NCBI GenBank assembly: GCA_017883235.1
Contig: JADGNY010000037.1
Coordinates: forward strand, 1-50,764
DNA length: 50,764 bases
Source of the DNA: Thermoanaerobaculia bacterium
Lineage (GTDB): Bacteria > Acidobacteriota > Thermoanaerobaculia > Gp7-AA8
Direction: 5' to 3'
Below, one piece after another: positions 17,897-24,909 of the stretch; position 1 is the stretch's first letter; each line of letters starts with the position of its first letter. The notes under the pieces are model-generated. The model searched no databases and was not told where the DNA came from. It saw nothing but the letters and a program-made list of their open reading frames with translations. The position numbers were made by a program, and so were the translations under genes.

Positions 17897-19000
17897 GTGG
17901 CAGAGCTGCACGACTGGGTCAACCTGGGGAAAGATACGTTCTCGTCGCTGAAGACGAAGGACGTCACGAACCTTTACGCGCTCGAATGGCCCGAGACGCG
18001 GAAGATGCTGATCGCCGACTACCAGTCGAAGATCGACGGCGATCCGAAACGGTTACGGCGATTCCTCAGGACGCGCAGCGCGATCCTTCTCGGGCTGGCG
18101 AAACGGCTGGCGCCGCATCGCCGCGTTTTCTTTCTCGTCGGATTCGTCTGGTTTTTCTTCTCTCTGCTAGCCGCCTTGAGCTATCACCGCCACTTCAGCG
18201 CGTGGCCTCTAGTCGAAATGACCGCGTCGTTCATGATCATCGTTCTCCTGCTGGCGATGGAGCTGATCGACAAGATCAAGTACCGCGATGAGCTGGAGCT
18301 CGCCCGCGACCTGCAGGCCGACCTGATTCCGAAGTCGCCGCCGCAGACGGACGCGTACGAGATCGCGGCGTTCAACCGCATCGCCAACACCGTTGGCGGC
18401 GACATCTACGACTTCGTCCCTCTGCCCGATGGCCGGCTGGCCGTCCTGTTCGGCGACGCCTCCGGGCATGGGATGGCGGCCGGGCTGGTGATGGCGGTCG
18501 CGCACGCGGCGTGGCGGACACAGCTCGACGTCGATCCGTCGCCGCCGCCGATCATCGGCTCGCTCAACCGCATCCTTTGCCGGACCGGCGGCCCCAGATC
18601 GTTCTTCTCCTGCTGTTACGTTCTCCTTGACCGTGACGGCAGCTTCACCGCCACCGTAGCCGGCCATCCGCAGATCGTGAAGATTGCATCCGGAAAGGTC
18701 GTCGACCGCATCGGCACCGGCTCCTATCCCCTCGGCGTGAAGACGGGGATGAAGTGGGAGGAGCTGCAGGGATCACTCGCGCCCGGCGAGCGTTTGCTCT
18801 TCCACTCGGACGGCCTGACCGAGGCCCGCAACGCCAACGAGAGAGAATTCGGCGATTCCTTCGTCGACGCCATCGTCGGCTGGAACAACGCCGCCTCGGC
18901 CGCCACCCTCGTCGAAACACTCATCGGCGAATGGAACCTGTTCACGGGTGGCCGGGCGCCGGAGGACGATGTGTCGATCGCGGTGATCGCGCGGCGGTAG
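17897..19000 (+). CDS. membrane SpoIIE/RsbU-type PP2C phosphatase
   Basis: A 367-residue protein from a GTG at 17897; the open frame extends much further upstream, but that part is antisense to the kinase. Residues about 75-125 hold two membrane helices (VFFLVGFVWFFFSLLAALSY; FMIIVLLLAMELI). The catalytic PP2C domain follows, with metal-binding motifs GGDIYDF, FGDASGHGMAAGL, HSDGLTEA and EDDVSIAVI. RsbU-like phosphatases dephosphorylate anti-anti-sigma factors; no STAS or RsbW partner is in the window. A hairpin terminator follows the stop. Confidence 0.85.
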   Translation: MAELHDWVNLGKDTFSSLKTKDVTNLYALEWPETRKMLIADYQSKIDGDPKRLRRFLRTRSAILLGLAKRLAPHRRVFFLVGFVWFFFSLLAALSYHRHFSAWPLVEMTASFMIIVLLLAMELIDKIKYRDELELARDLQADLIPKSPPQTDAYEIAAFNRIANTVGGDIYDFVPLPDGRLAVLFGDASGHGMAAGLVMAVAHAAWRTQLDVDPSPPPIIGSLNRILCRTGGPRSFFSCCYVLLDRDGSFTATVAGHPQIVKIASGKVVDRIGTGSYPLGVKTGMKWEELQGSLAPGERLLFHSDGLTEARNANEREFGDSFVDAIVGWNNAASAATLVETLIGEWNLFTGGRAPEDDVSIAVIARR

Positions 19001-19010
19001 AGACCACGGA

Positions 19011-19032
19011 GCACAGACAGAGGGGTCTGTGC
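19011..19032 (+). terminator. hairpin after the SpoIIE phosphatase gene
   Basis: GCACAGAC (19011-19018) and GTCTGTGC (19025-19032) form a perfect 8-bp stem with a six-base loop, ten bases after the stop. There is no T-run. The interval to 19178 holds nothing else recognisable. Confidence 0.5.
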
Positions 19033-19177
19033 AACATCGGTTCGGGTTGTGCCCCAGACCGCCGTGATTCATCACCTCTGCAACGTGGCCGCCTTCAGGC
19101 CCTTTATCGCTCGCTGGCTTCGTTTGAGGAGGCTTGACTGTCCTCTCTTGCAAAACATGATCTTTCTCAGTTCTAAC

Positions 19178-19768
19178 TCAGCGTGTCGAGCGGCCGGGGC
19201 GCATCGCCGTACGGCGTGCGAGTTGCCGTTCGACGCCCGTCGTGTTCAGGCGGAAGGTAAGGAGATCGCGACTCACCCCAAAAAGTTCGCAGAGATCTTC
19301 TGCCGGAGTGCGGCGCGAACGATGCACCACGAGCGCCTGCCGCGGCAAGAGGAGTGACGCGCTGAGCCAATTTGCTTCGTCTTCCTGATTCTTGTCGTAG
19401 CTGCGGATGAGCAACCCCTTGGTCGGGTCCATGAAGCTCATGTTCGGCGTGTGCTTCAAGATCAGATGGGAGAGTTCGTGCATCAGGTCGTTCGACTGGC
19501 GCGCTTTGGAGTGCGACGAGTTATAGACGACGAGATGCCGATCGCCGGCGGAAATCGTGACGGCAGACCAGACGGCACGGTGCTGAATAAGCAGGCGGTT
19601 GAGAACATCTGGTGGGACGCCGCTCAATTCTCCGGCAGGAATGAGGCGCACCCCCAGTCCCTCCGCCACAACAGACGGAGGCAACGGGGCAGTTGGCGCG
19701 AGATCGTTGTCGCACCGCAACGTCGTCGCGATCTGTTCGCACCACGCCTTGAAGCCGCGTCGGAACAT
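19178..19768 (-). CDS. ImmA/IrrE-family zinc metallopeptidase (CapP-like)
   Basis: A 196-residue protein. The zinc motif HELSHLILKH lies at residues about 96-105, followed by the DEANWLSASLLLPRQAL segment typical of ImmA/IrrE (COG2856). It starts five bases after the stop of the HTH gene, so the two form an operon transcribed away from the CBASS genes. In characterised CBASS systems the CapP peptidase cleaves the CapH repressor in response to single-stranded DNA and so induces the operon. This pair has the same two components beside a CBASS operon; that it works the same way is inference. Confidence 0.8.
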   Translation of the reverse strand: MFRRGFKAWCEQIATTLRCDNDLAPTAPLPPSVVAEGLGVRLIPAGELSGVPPDVLNRLLIQHRAVWSAVTISAGDRHLVVYNSSHSKARQSNDLMHELSHLILKHTPNMSFMDPTKGLLIRSYDKNQEDEANWLSASLLLPRQALVVHRSRRTPAEDLCELFGVSRDLLTFRLNTTGVERQLARRTAMRPGRSTR

Positions 19769-19773
19769 CTCAC

Positions 19774-20118
19774 TTATGCCTTGACGCGCCGAAGCTCTTG
19801 GTCGGCGGCGAAGATCAACGCCCCTAGATCGGCCGCCGCTCCCGGATCAAGCACTTGGTCAGCTTTGAAATGGACGGATGCGACCGGTGGCGCCGACGCT
19901 TCGGTGGCGCGCTTCGCCGCAACATCGACCTGCAAGATCTCGGCGGGATCGAGCTCCAAGTACGAACAGATCTTCGAGAACGTATCGAGATCGGGCAGCT
20001 TCCCGTTCTCGATGCGAGACAGGGTGGCAGGGCTGATGCCGAGATCGCGGGCGAACTCACGGATGCCGTGACCACCACGCCGATCGGCGAGTAGCTTCCC
20101 CAGGCTGAGCAGGGTCAT
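19774..20118 (-). CDS. XRE-family HTH repressor (CapH-like)
   Basis: A 114-residue protein with a GGAGGC site upstream of the ATG. Residues about 18-65 are a Cro/C1 HTH (IREFARDLGISPATLSRIEN, then GKLPDLDTFSKICSYLEL). A Pro/Ala-rich linker and a C-terminal helical tail (PGAAADLGALIFAADQELRR) could mediate oligomerisation, as in CapH. It is divergent from the CBASS operon with 115 bases between the starts, the natural place for its operator. It probably represses both directions until cleaved by the adjacent peptidase. Confidence 0.8.
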   Translation of the reverse strand: MTLLSLGKLLADRRGGHGIREFARDLGISPATLSRIENGKLPDLDTFSKICSYLELDPAEILQVDVAAKRATEASAPPVASVHFKADQVLDPGAAADLGALIFAADQELRRVKA

Positions 20119-20233
20119 AGAAGCCTCCGTTTAGTTGATGAGAAAAGGTTTGACAAGAGAGACGCCAAGATAATACCATTGTCTCAGGATCGAGAATCTG
20201 TTTCACGAACCGATCAGTTGATGGAGGTCTTCG
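20119..20233. promoter_or_regulatory. divergent promoter region of the CBASS island
   Basis: On the plus strand TTGACA (20150-20155) is followed by candidate -10 elements TAATAC (20171) or TACCAT (20174); the latter gives an 18-bp spacer. The reverse strand carries TTGTCA with a 17-bp spacer and also TATTAT. GAGAC and GTCTC flank a 17-base core across these elements, and AGTTGATG occurs as a direct repeat (near 20132 and 20216). These are candidate operators for the HTH protein. Confidence 0.5.
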
Positions 20234-20404
20234 ATGGCTACAAATCCCCCGACCGGTGACGGCCACCGCAACGGAGCAGTCCGTGAGCGGTCGCAGACCT
20301 ACAACCCGCGGACGGACCATTGGGTGAAGCGGGATACGACGAACGGACGATTCATCGACCAGAAGTCGGATGACAAGCCGTTCAAAGGTATTCGCAAAGA
20401 GTGA
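20234..20404 (+). CDS. 56-aa basic protein in the CBASS leader
   Basis: A short ORF with an excellent ribosome binding site: GGAGGT, five bases before the ATG. The product begins MATNPPTGDGHRNGAVRERS and contains TYNPRTDHWVKRD, GRFIDQ and KPFKGIRKE. It is basic and hydrophilic, with no membrane segment. Spacing to the patatin gene is 39 bases, so it is probably the first gene of the CBASS transcript. From memory this sequence type is a widespread unnamed small-protein family, but I cannot verify that here. Function unknown. Confidence 0.7.
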   Translation: MATNPPTGDGHRNGAVRERSQTYNPRTDHWVKRDTTNGRFIDQKSDDKPFKGIRKE

Positions 20405-20443
20405 AGCCGAGCGCGAGCGCACAGCCGCTTACAGAAATGACGT

Positions 20444-21487
20444 ATGACCACCCAGGCCGCAACCCCCTTTAAGACGAACCACAGGCCCTTCAAGATCCTG
20501 TCACTGGATGGTGGTGGCTATAAGGGGTTGTATACGGCGTCTGTTCTCGCGGAGATTGAGCGGTTCAATAAGCCGCTCACGCAGCACTTTGACCTTCTCT
20601 GCGGAACGTCCATCGGCGGCCTTATCGCGCTCGCGCTCGCTGCGGGGAAAAGCGCCGCAGACGTGAAGCAGTTCTTCCTCGACTGGGGTGATCGGATCTT
20701 TCCGCGCGGCTCTCGGTGGCAACGGCTCCGGCGGGCCATCGGTCAAATCGCCGGCGACGGGAAGTACGTCGATACCGAACTGCGCGAGGCCTTGAAAGAC
20801 GTGCTTGGCGACGCGCGCATGGGCGACGCCAACTCTTACCTCTGCATCCCTACCCTCAACCTCCCGACGCTGTCGCCCTGGGTCTTCAAGACCGATCACG
20901 ATCCGGCGCTCACACGGGATAGTGATTGGCTCATGCGCGATGTCGCCCGCGCCACATCAGCGGCTCCGACCTTCTTCCCCGTCGCGGAGATCGAAGGCCT
21001 CCCCGGCCGGCAGTTCTGCGATGGCGGTCTGTGGGCCAACAACCCGACACTCGTCGGGCTCGTAGAGGCTTTCCGCTTCTTCGCAGGACCGGACCGCCCC
21101 TACGATTCGGTGCGCGTGCTCTCCATTGGCACCGTTGACGACTGTAAGCCGCGATCGGTGACCCGGCACACCGCGCTCTCCGTAATCACTGGCGGTCGCG
21201 AGATCCTGACGGCCACACTCGCCGCGCAGGAGCGCGCAACCGCGCGCCAGGTTGAATTTCTCCGCGATGCGTTCAAGGTGCCCGTTGAGATCGTTCGGAT
21301 TCCGTCCCCGACGATTTCGCCGGACCAACTCCCCGACATCGGCCTTGATGTCGTAACGGACGCGTCGAAGAAGACGCTGCTCATGTACGGCGAGCAAGCC
21401 GGCCATGAGTGGAATCGCGCTGCGTCCATTACCGCGTTCTTCTCCGAGGAGGCTGCTCCCCCTCGTTTCCGCCAACCCACTAATTAA
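20444..21487 (+). CDS. capV: patatin-like phospholipase, CBASS effector (CapV-like)
   Basis: A 347-residue patatin. The oxyanion-hole motif DGGGYKG (residues 22-28), nucleophile elbow GTSIG (Ser56) and catalytic DGG (Asp193) are all present. In CBASS the CapV effector is switched on by a cyclic dinucleotide and degrades inner-membrane phospholipids, killing the infected cell before phage release. It is the first of four tightly packed genes whose order (effector, CD-NTase, Cap2, Cap3) defines type II CBASS. Its stop is 15 bases from the CD-NTase start. Name by context and motifs; the activating nucleotide is unknown. Confidence 0.92.
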   Translation: MTTQAATPFKTNHRPFKILSLDGGGYKGLYTASVLAEIERFNKPLTQHFDLLCGTSIGGLIALALAAGKSAADVKQFFLDWGDRIFPRGSRWQRLRRAIGQIAGDGKYVDTELREALKDVLGDARMGDANSYLCIPTLNLPTLSPWVFKTDHDPALTRDSDWLMRDVARATSAAPTFFPVAEIEGLPGRQFCDGGLWANNPTLVGLVEAFRFFAGPDRPYDSVRVLSIGTVDDCKPRSVTRHTALSVITGGREILTATLAAQERATARQVEFLRDAFKVPVEIVRIPSPTISPDQLPDIGLDVVTDASKKTLLMYGEQAGHEWNRAASITAFFSEEAAPPRFRQPTN

Positions 21488-21502
21488 TTAGCAGGTACAT
21501 CG

Positions 21503-22498
21503 ATGGCCAACTGTGACGATCTGTTTCAAACCTTCGACGAGAAAATCTCCGTCTCCTCCGCCCGCAAGAAGATGTTGCGGAAGTCGCGGAACGCAATCCG
21601 GGATCGCATCCGCAAGCACTTCAAGGAAGTGCTAAAGGTGACGGTGCCGAAATTCCACGGGCAGGGTTCATACAGCATGGACACGCTCGTGAATCCCCCC
21701 GAAGGCTGCGACTACGACATCGATGACGGCGTGTATTTGAAACATCTCGGAGACGATCCCGCGAAGTGGCCAACGGCTGCTAGGGTGCACCAGTGGATCG
21801 TCGATGCCACGACCGGCTACACGGATCAGGATCCGCAAGATCGTCCCCGGTGCGTTCGCGTGATCTACAAGGGCGACCCTCCCTACCACGTCGATCTGCC
21901 GTGCTACGTGATGTCTGCCTCGGACGTTCCCTTGCTCTTCGACAAGAGCCGGGAAAACGCATCCTCTGCGCCCGTGAGTCCCTACGAGAGCGACCCTCGG
22001 GGTATGACCGACTGGTACTGCGAGAGGGTTGATGAGGATGACCAGCTCCGCCGGACCGTCCGCTATTCGAAGGCCTGGAAGGACTATCAGCGTGACCGCG
22101 GCGCTGGCGTGGCGAAGGGGCTTGCGCTCACGATCCTTGTGACGGAGACGTTCGTCTCCGATACCCGCGACGACATCGCGTTCGTGAAGACGGTGAGCGC
22201 AGCGTACACACGGCTCAGCACGAACATCTCGATCAGGAAGCCGCTCACGCCGTTCGAGGATCTCACCGCTGCATGGACGACGAAGCAGCGCGAAGACTTC
22301 CTTGAACGGCTCAAGCAACTCCGTGACCGCGGCAACGACGCGCTCGACGAAGAAGACAAGGAGAAGGCGGCGAAGATTTGGCAGAAAGTGCTTGGCGACC
22401 GCTTCCCGGACGCGAAGCCCGAAGATGACACGAAGAAGGAGAAGGCTCTCCGTACCTCCGCGCCGGCAATCATCGGAAGCGATGGCCGATCCGCCTAA
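21503..22498 (+). CDS. CD-NTase cyclic oligonucleotide synthase (CBASS)
   Basis: A 331-residue DncV/cGAS-like nucleotidyltransferase. The nucleotide-binding GS motif lies in FHGQGSYSMDT (Gly55-Ser56), the metal-binding pair in DYDIDDGVYL (Asp72, Asp74) and the third carboxylate in YHVDLPCYV (Asp131). On phage infection the family makes a cyclic di- or trinucleotide that activates the effector. The C-terminal tail is charged and flexible and ends GSDGRSA, a possible substrate for ligation by Cap2. The CD-NTase clade cannot be assigned by eye. Its 3' end overlaps the start of cap2 by 17 bases. Confidence 0.92.
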   Translation: MANCDDLFQTFDEKISVSSARKKMLRKSRNAIRDRIRKHFKEVLKVTVPKFHGQGSYSMDTLVNPPEGCDYDIDDGVYLKHLGDDPAKWPTAARVHQWIVDATTGYTDQDPQDRPRCVRVIYKGDPPYHVDLPCYVMSASDVPLLFDKSRENASSAPVSPYESDPRGMTDWYCERVDEDDQLRRTVRYSKAWKDYQRDRGAGVAKGLALTILVTETFVSDTRDDIAFVKTVSAAYTRLSTNISIRKPLTPFEDLTAAWTTKQREDFLERLKQLRDRGNDALDEEDKEKAAKIWQKVLGDRFPDAKPEDDTKKEKALRTSAPAIIGSDGRSA

Positions 22499-24293
22499 CG
22501 TCGCCCAGTCTGTCGTCGAGGCGGTCTACGCGGAGGCGGTAGCTCGGGCACGACGCGAGGTCGCGGCGGCGTTCGATCTAGGCGAGGTTCCCGTCAGCGT
22601 TCTCCCGGTGACGGCGCAGCGCCGACATCGGGCCGTCTGGCGGATCGAGCTCGAGGACCGGTCGTTGCCAGTGCCCCACCTCCTCGTCGCCGTGCCGTGG
22701 ACATTTCCGGATGAACTGCCGGACGTATACCTGCCCGAGAACGTTACCTATCAGGGGATGCGCATTCCACACCTCGACGAGCACCGCCAACTCTGCACAT
22801 TCGACGATGCTGCAGCGTGGCCCAACGTGGAACGTGCCGGCGAGTCGGTCATCGCGGTCATTCAGCGAGCGGAGCAGCTTCTACGGGACGGCGTCTCGGG
22901 CGCGAACGTAGGGGACTATGCGAACGAATTCGAAGCCTACTGGCTCGACGGCGCGCTCAAGCCGGAGACAGCATTCTCGATCGTGCGGCCGGAGGGTCCG
23001 CACCGGAGGGTTGTGTCAGTTCGCCTCTCTACGCCCGTAGGACTGCACACGCGCATCTTTGCCGAAGATGAACCAGCGGCGCTGGAGTTCTTGGACGGCA
23101 TCGGGCGTAAGCCCACGAAGCCTGACCCGCAGCCCTCGCTCTATCTCCACCTGGACGAACTCCGGATCCCGAACCTCGCCACGAATGCTGACGCCTACCG
23201 TTTGGTTAGCGAGGACGAAGCGGCACGGGAGGCGCTGATGGATTTCCTCGGAGACACCGCACGGCCATCCACGATCCTGTTCTCGATCCCGGTGCGCTCG
23301 GAGCGGGTTTTCGGGGCATGGATCCATCCACGCTTCGGCATGGATGTCTATCGCGGCAAACGCAGCCGTCGGGAGATGGATCAGGCACCTGGTTTTCGGC
23401 CGGGACGCCTGCCGCCCGAGGTGGAACTCACGCGCTCCTTCGCGAGCCTTCGGGTTGACCGGGTCATCGTCGATCGCGCGGACGACGCGCGGCTGACTAG
23501 CCGTACCGCGGGAGTGATGCAAGAGCGGATGGGGGCGGTGAACATCATCGGTTGCGGATCGCTCGGCGGGTTCATGGCAGATACCGTGCGCCACGCTCGA
23601 CCATCGCTGCTCCGCCTCGTCGATCCCGAGCACCTCGAGGTTCATAACGTTCCGCGCCACTACTGCGACTTCACGGCCGTGGGTAGGAACAAGGCGGAAG
23701 CTGTTGGAGCGGCGCTGCGGCGTTTCGATCCTGCCCTTCAGGTTCGGGCAGTTGAGAGCGACGTACTTGAGGTTCTGCGATCAGCGCAGGCAACGTTAGA
23801 GCCCGCCGTCTACACCTTCGTCGCCGTTGCCAGCGTCCCGGTCGAACGCCGGCTCAACGCCGTGTCGCAGCGGCTTCAGGTCGGGACCGTCGTCTACGTC
23901 TGGGTTGAACCCCATGCTGTTGCTGGCCACGCGGTCGTCGTCCCTGCATCCGCGCAGGGATGTTTTGAGTGTCTCCTCGATTCGAACTTCCGCCTTGGCA
24001 TTCGGGTGCTGGCGAACGCAGACCAATTTGAACGAGCCGATGCCGGGTGCCGGGGCGCGTATCTGCCGTACAGCGGGGCAGACGCACAGACCTTTGCGCG
24101 CACGATCACGCGCGCAGCTCTGGAGTATGGCGATAGCACGAGCTGCGTATTCACCTGGATTGGAGATGTCGCTCGCGCGCGGCGCGAGGGTTGGGAAATT
24201 CATCCCGACTGGGCGAATGCGGAGCCGTTTACCCTGCACAAAAACCCCATCATTCACCGGCCTGATTGTCCGGTATGTTCTCCCGCCGGATGA
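22482..24293 (+). CDS. cap2: Cap2: E2-E1 fusion that primes the CD-NTase
   Basis: A 603-residue protein. The ATG at 22482, overlapping the CD-NTase end, was chosen; the frame is open 60 codons further upstream, but that part is a low-complexity shadow of the CD-NTase gene. N-terminal E2-like domain with candidate catalytic Cys105 in HRQLCTFDDA; C-terminal E1 adenylation domain with VNIIGCGSLGG (357-362), HNVPRHYC and candidate catalytic Cys523 in AGCRGAYLPY; CxxC pairs at 494-497 and 596-599. Cap2 conjugates the C-terminus of the CD-NTase to a target through a ubiquitin-like mechanism, which raises signalling. Length matches known Cap2 (about 600). Confidence 0.93.
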   Translation: MADPPNVAQSVVEAVYAEAVARARREVAAAFDLGEVPVSVLPVTAQRRHRAVWRIELEDRSLPVPHLLVAVPWTFPDELPDVYLPENVTYQGMRIPHLDEHRQLCTFDDAAAWPNVERAGESVIAVIQRAEQLLRDGVSGANVGDYANEFEAYWLDGALKPETAFSIVRPEGPHRRVVSVRLSTPVGLHTRIFAEDEPAALEFLDGIGRKPTKPDPQPSLYLHLDELRIPNLATNADAYRLVSEDEAAREALMDFLGDTARPSTILFSIPVRSERVFGAWIHPRFGMDVYRGKRSRREMDQAPGFRPGRLPPEVELTRSFASLRVDRVIVDRADDARLTSRTAGVMQERMGAVNIIGCGSLGGFMADTVRHARPSLLRLVDPEHLEVHNVPRHYCDFTAVGRNKAEAVGAALRRFDPALQVRAVESDVLEVLRSAQATLEPAVYTFVAVASVPVERRLNAVSQRLQVGTVVYVWVEPHAVAGHAVVVPASAQGCFECLLDSNFRLGIRVLANADQFERADAGCRGAYLPYSGADAQTFARTITRAALEYGDSTSCVFTWIGDVARARREGWEIHPDWANAEPFTLHKNPIIHRPDCPVCSPAG

Positions 24294-24748
24294 CGATTTA
24301 CGACCTTGATTCCGAACGGCAATTGCGGTTCAGCGACGAGGCGCTCCGCACCTTTGATGCCCACCGCACTGGCAAGGTCGAGGCTGGGGGTGTTCTCCTT
24401 GGACGTGTGTATCCCAAGGAGATCCTCATCGAGGCTGCGACGACGCCGAGTCCTGCTGACAAGGCAGGCCGGTACTTCTTCGAGCGTTCACGAACGGTGG
24501 CGCAACGGGCAGTGGACTCGGCGTGGAAGGCAAGCGTAGGAGAGCAGATCTACTTGGGTGAGTGGCACTCGCATCCATCCCATACGGCCGAGCCGTCGAA
24601 TCGTGATCGCGACATGATTCTAAACAACCTGCGAGAAGCGAAGATGGAGATTGATTTCCTGGTGCTGGTTGTGTTGGGCCGACGCATGGACTGGGTGGGC
24701 CTTGCGAAGGAGGGAAGGCTTCATCGTCTGAAACGCACCGCCGAATAA
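24290..24748 (+). CDS. cap3: Cap3: JAMM/MPN isopeptidase of type II CBASS
   Basis: A 152-residue JAB/MPN peptidase. The ATG at 24290 overlaps the cap2 stop as ATGA; TTG 24266 and ATG 24275 are in-frame alternatives. The zinc motif is complete: Glu31 in VEAGGVLLG, His93 and His95 in EWHSHPSH, then Ser103 and Asp106 (HxHx7Sx2D). Cap3 cleaves the CD-NTase conjugates made by Cap2 and so resets the system. It is the last gene of the operon; 161 bases separate it from the end of the convergent TPR gene. Confidence 0.93.
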   Translation: MTIYDLDSERQLRFSDEALRTFDAHRTGKVEAGGVLLGRVYPKEILIEAATTPSPADKAGRYFFERSRTVAQRAVDSAWKASVGEQIYLGEWHSHPSHTAEPSNRDRDMILNNLREAKMEIDFLVLVVLGRRMDWVGLAKEGRLHRLKRTAE

Positions 24749-24909
24749 CCATTCAGGTGATGCGCGCTCGTATGGAGGATTCTCGGCGACGACGTGGAGC
24801 ATCGCCGGACGGGGAGCGCACGTCGGCAACGCCGCGAACTGTGATGTGCAGTACGCGGCTATCAATCCGCCCATTGTCGTGACGATCTCAGCGCGTGGGG
24901 CCTCGAGTA

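Noticed and set aside
22302-22481. Upstream extension of Cap2
   Set aside because: 60 Arg/Thr/Ser-rich codons overlapping the CD-NTase gene in another frame; the ATG at 22482 gives the usual Cap2 length.
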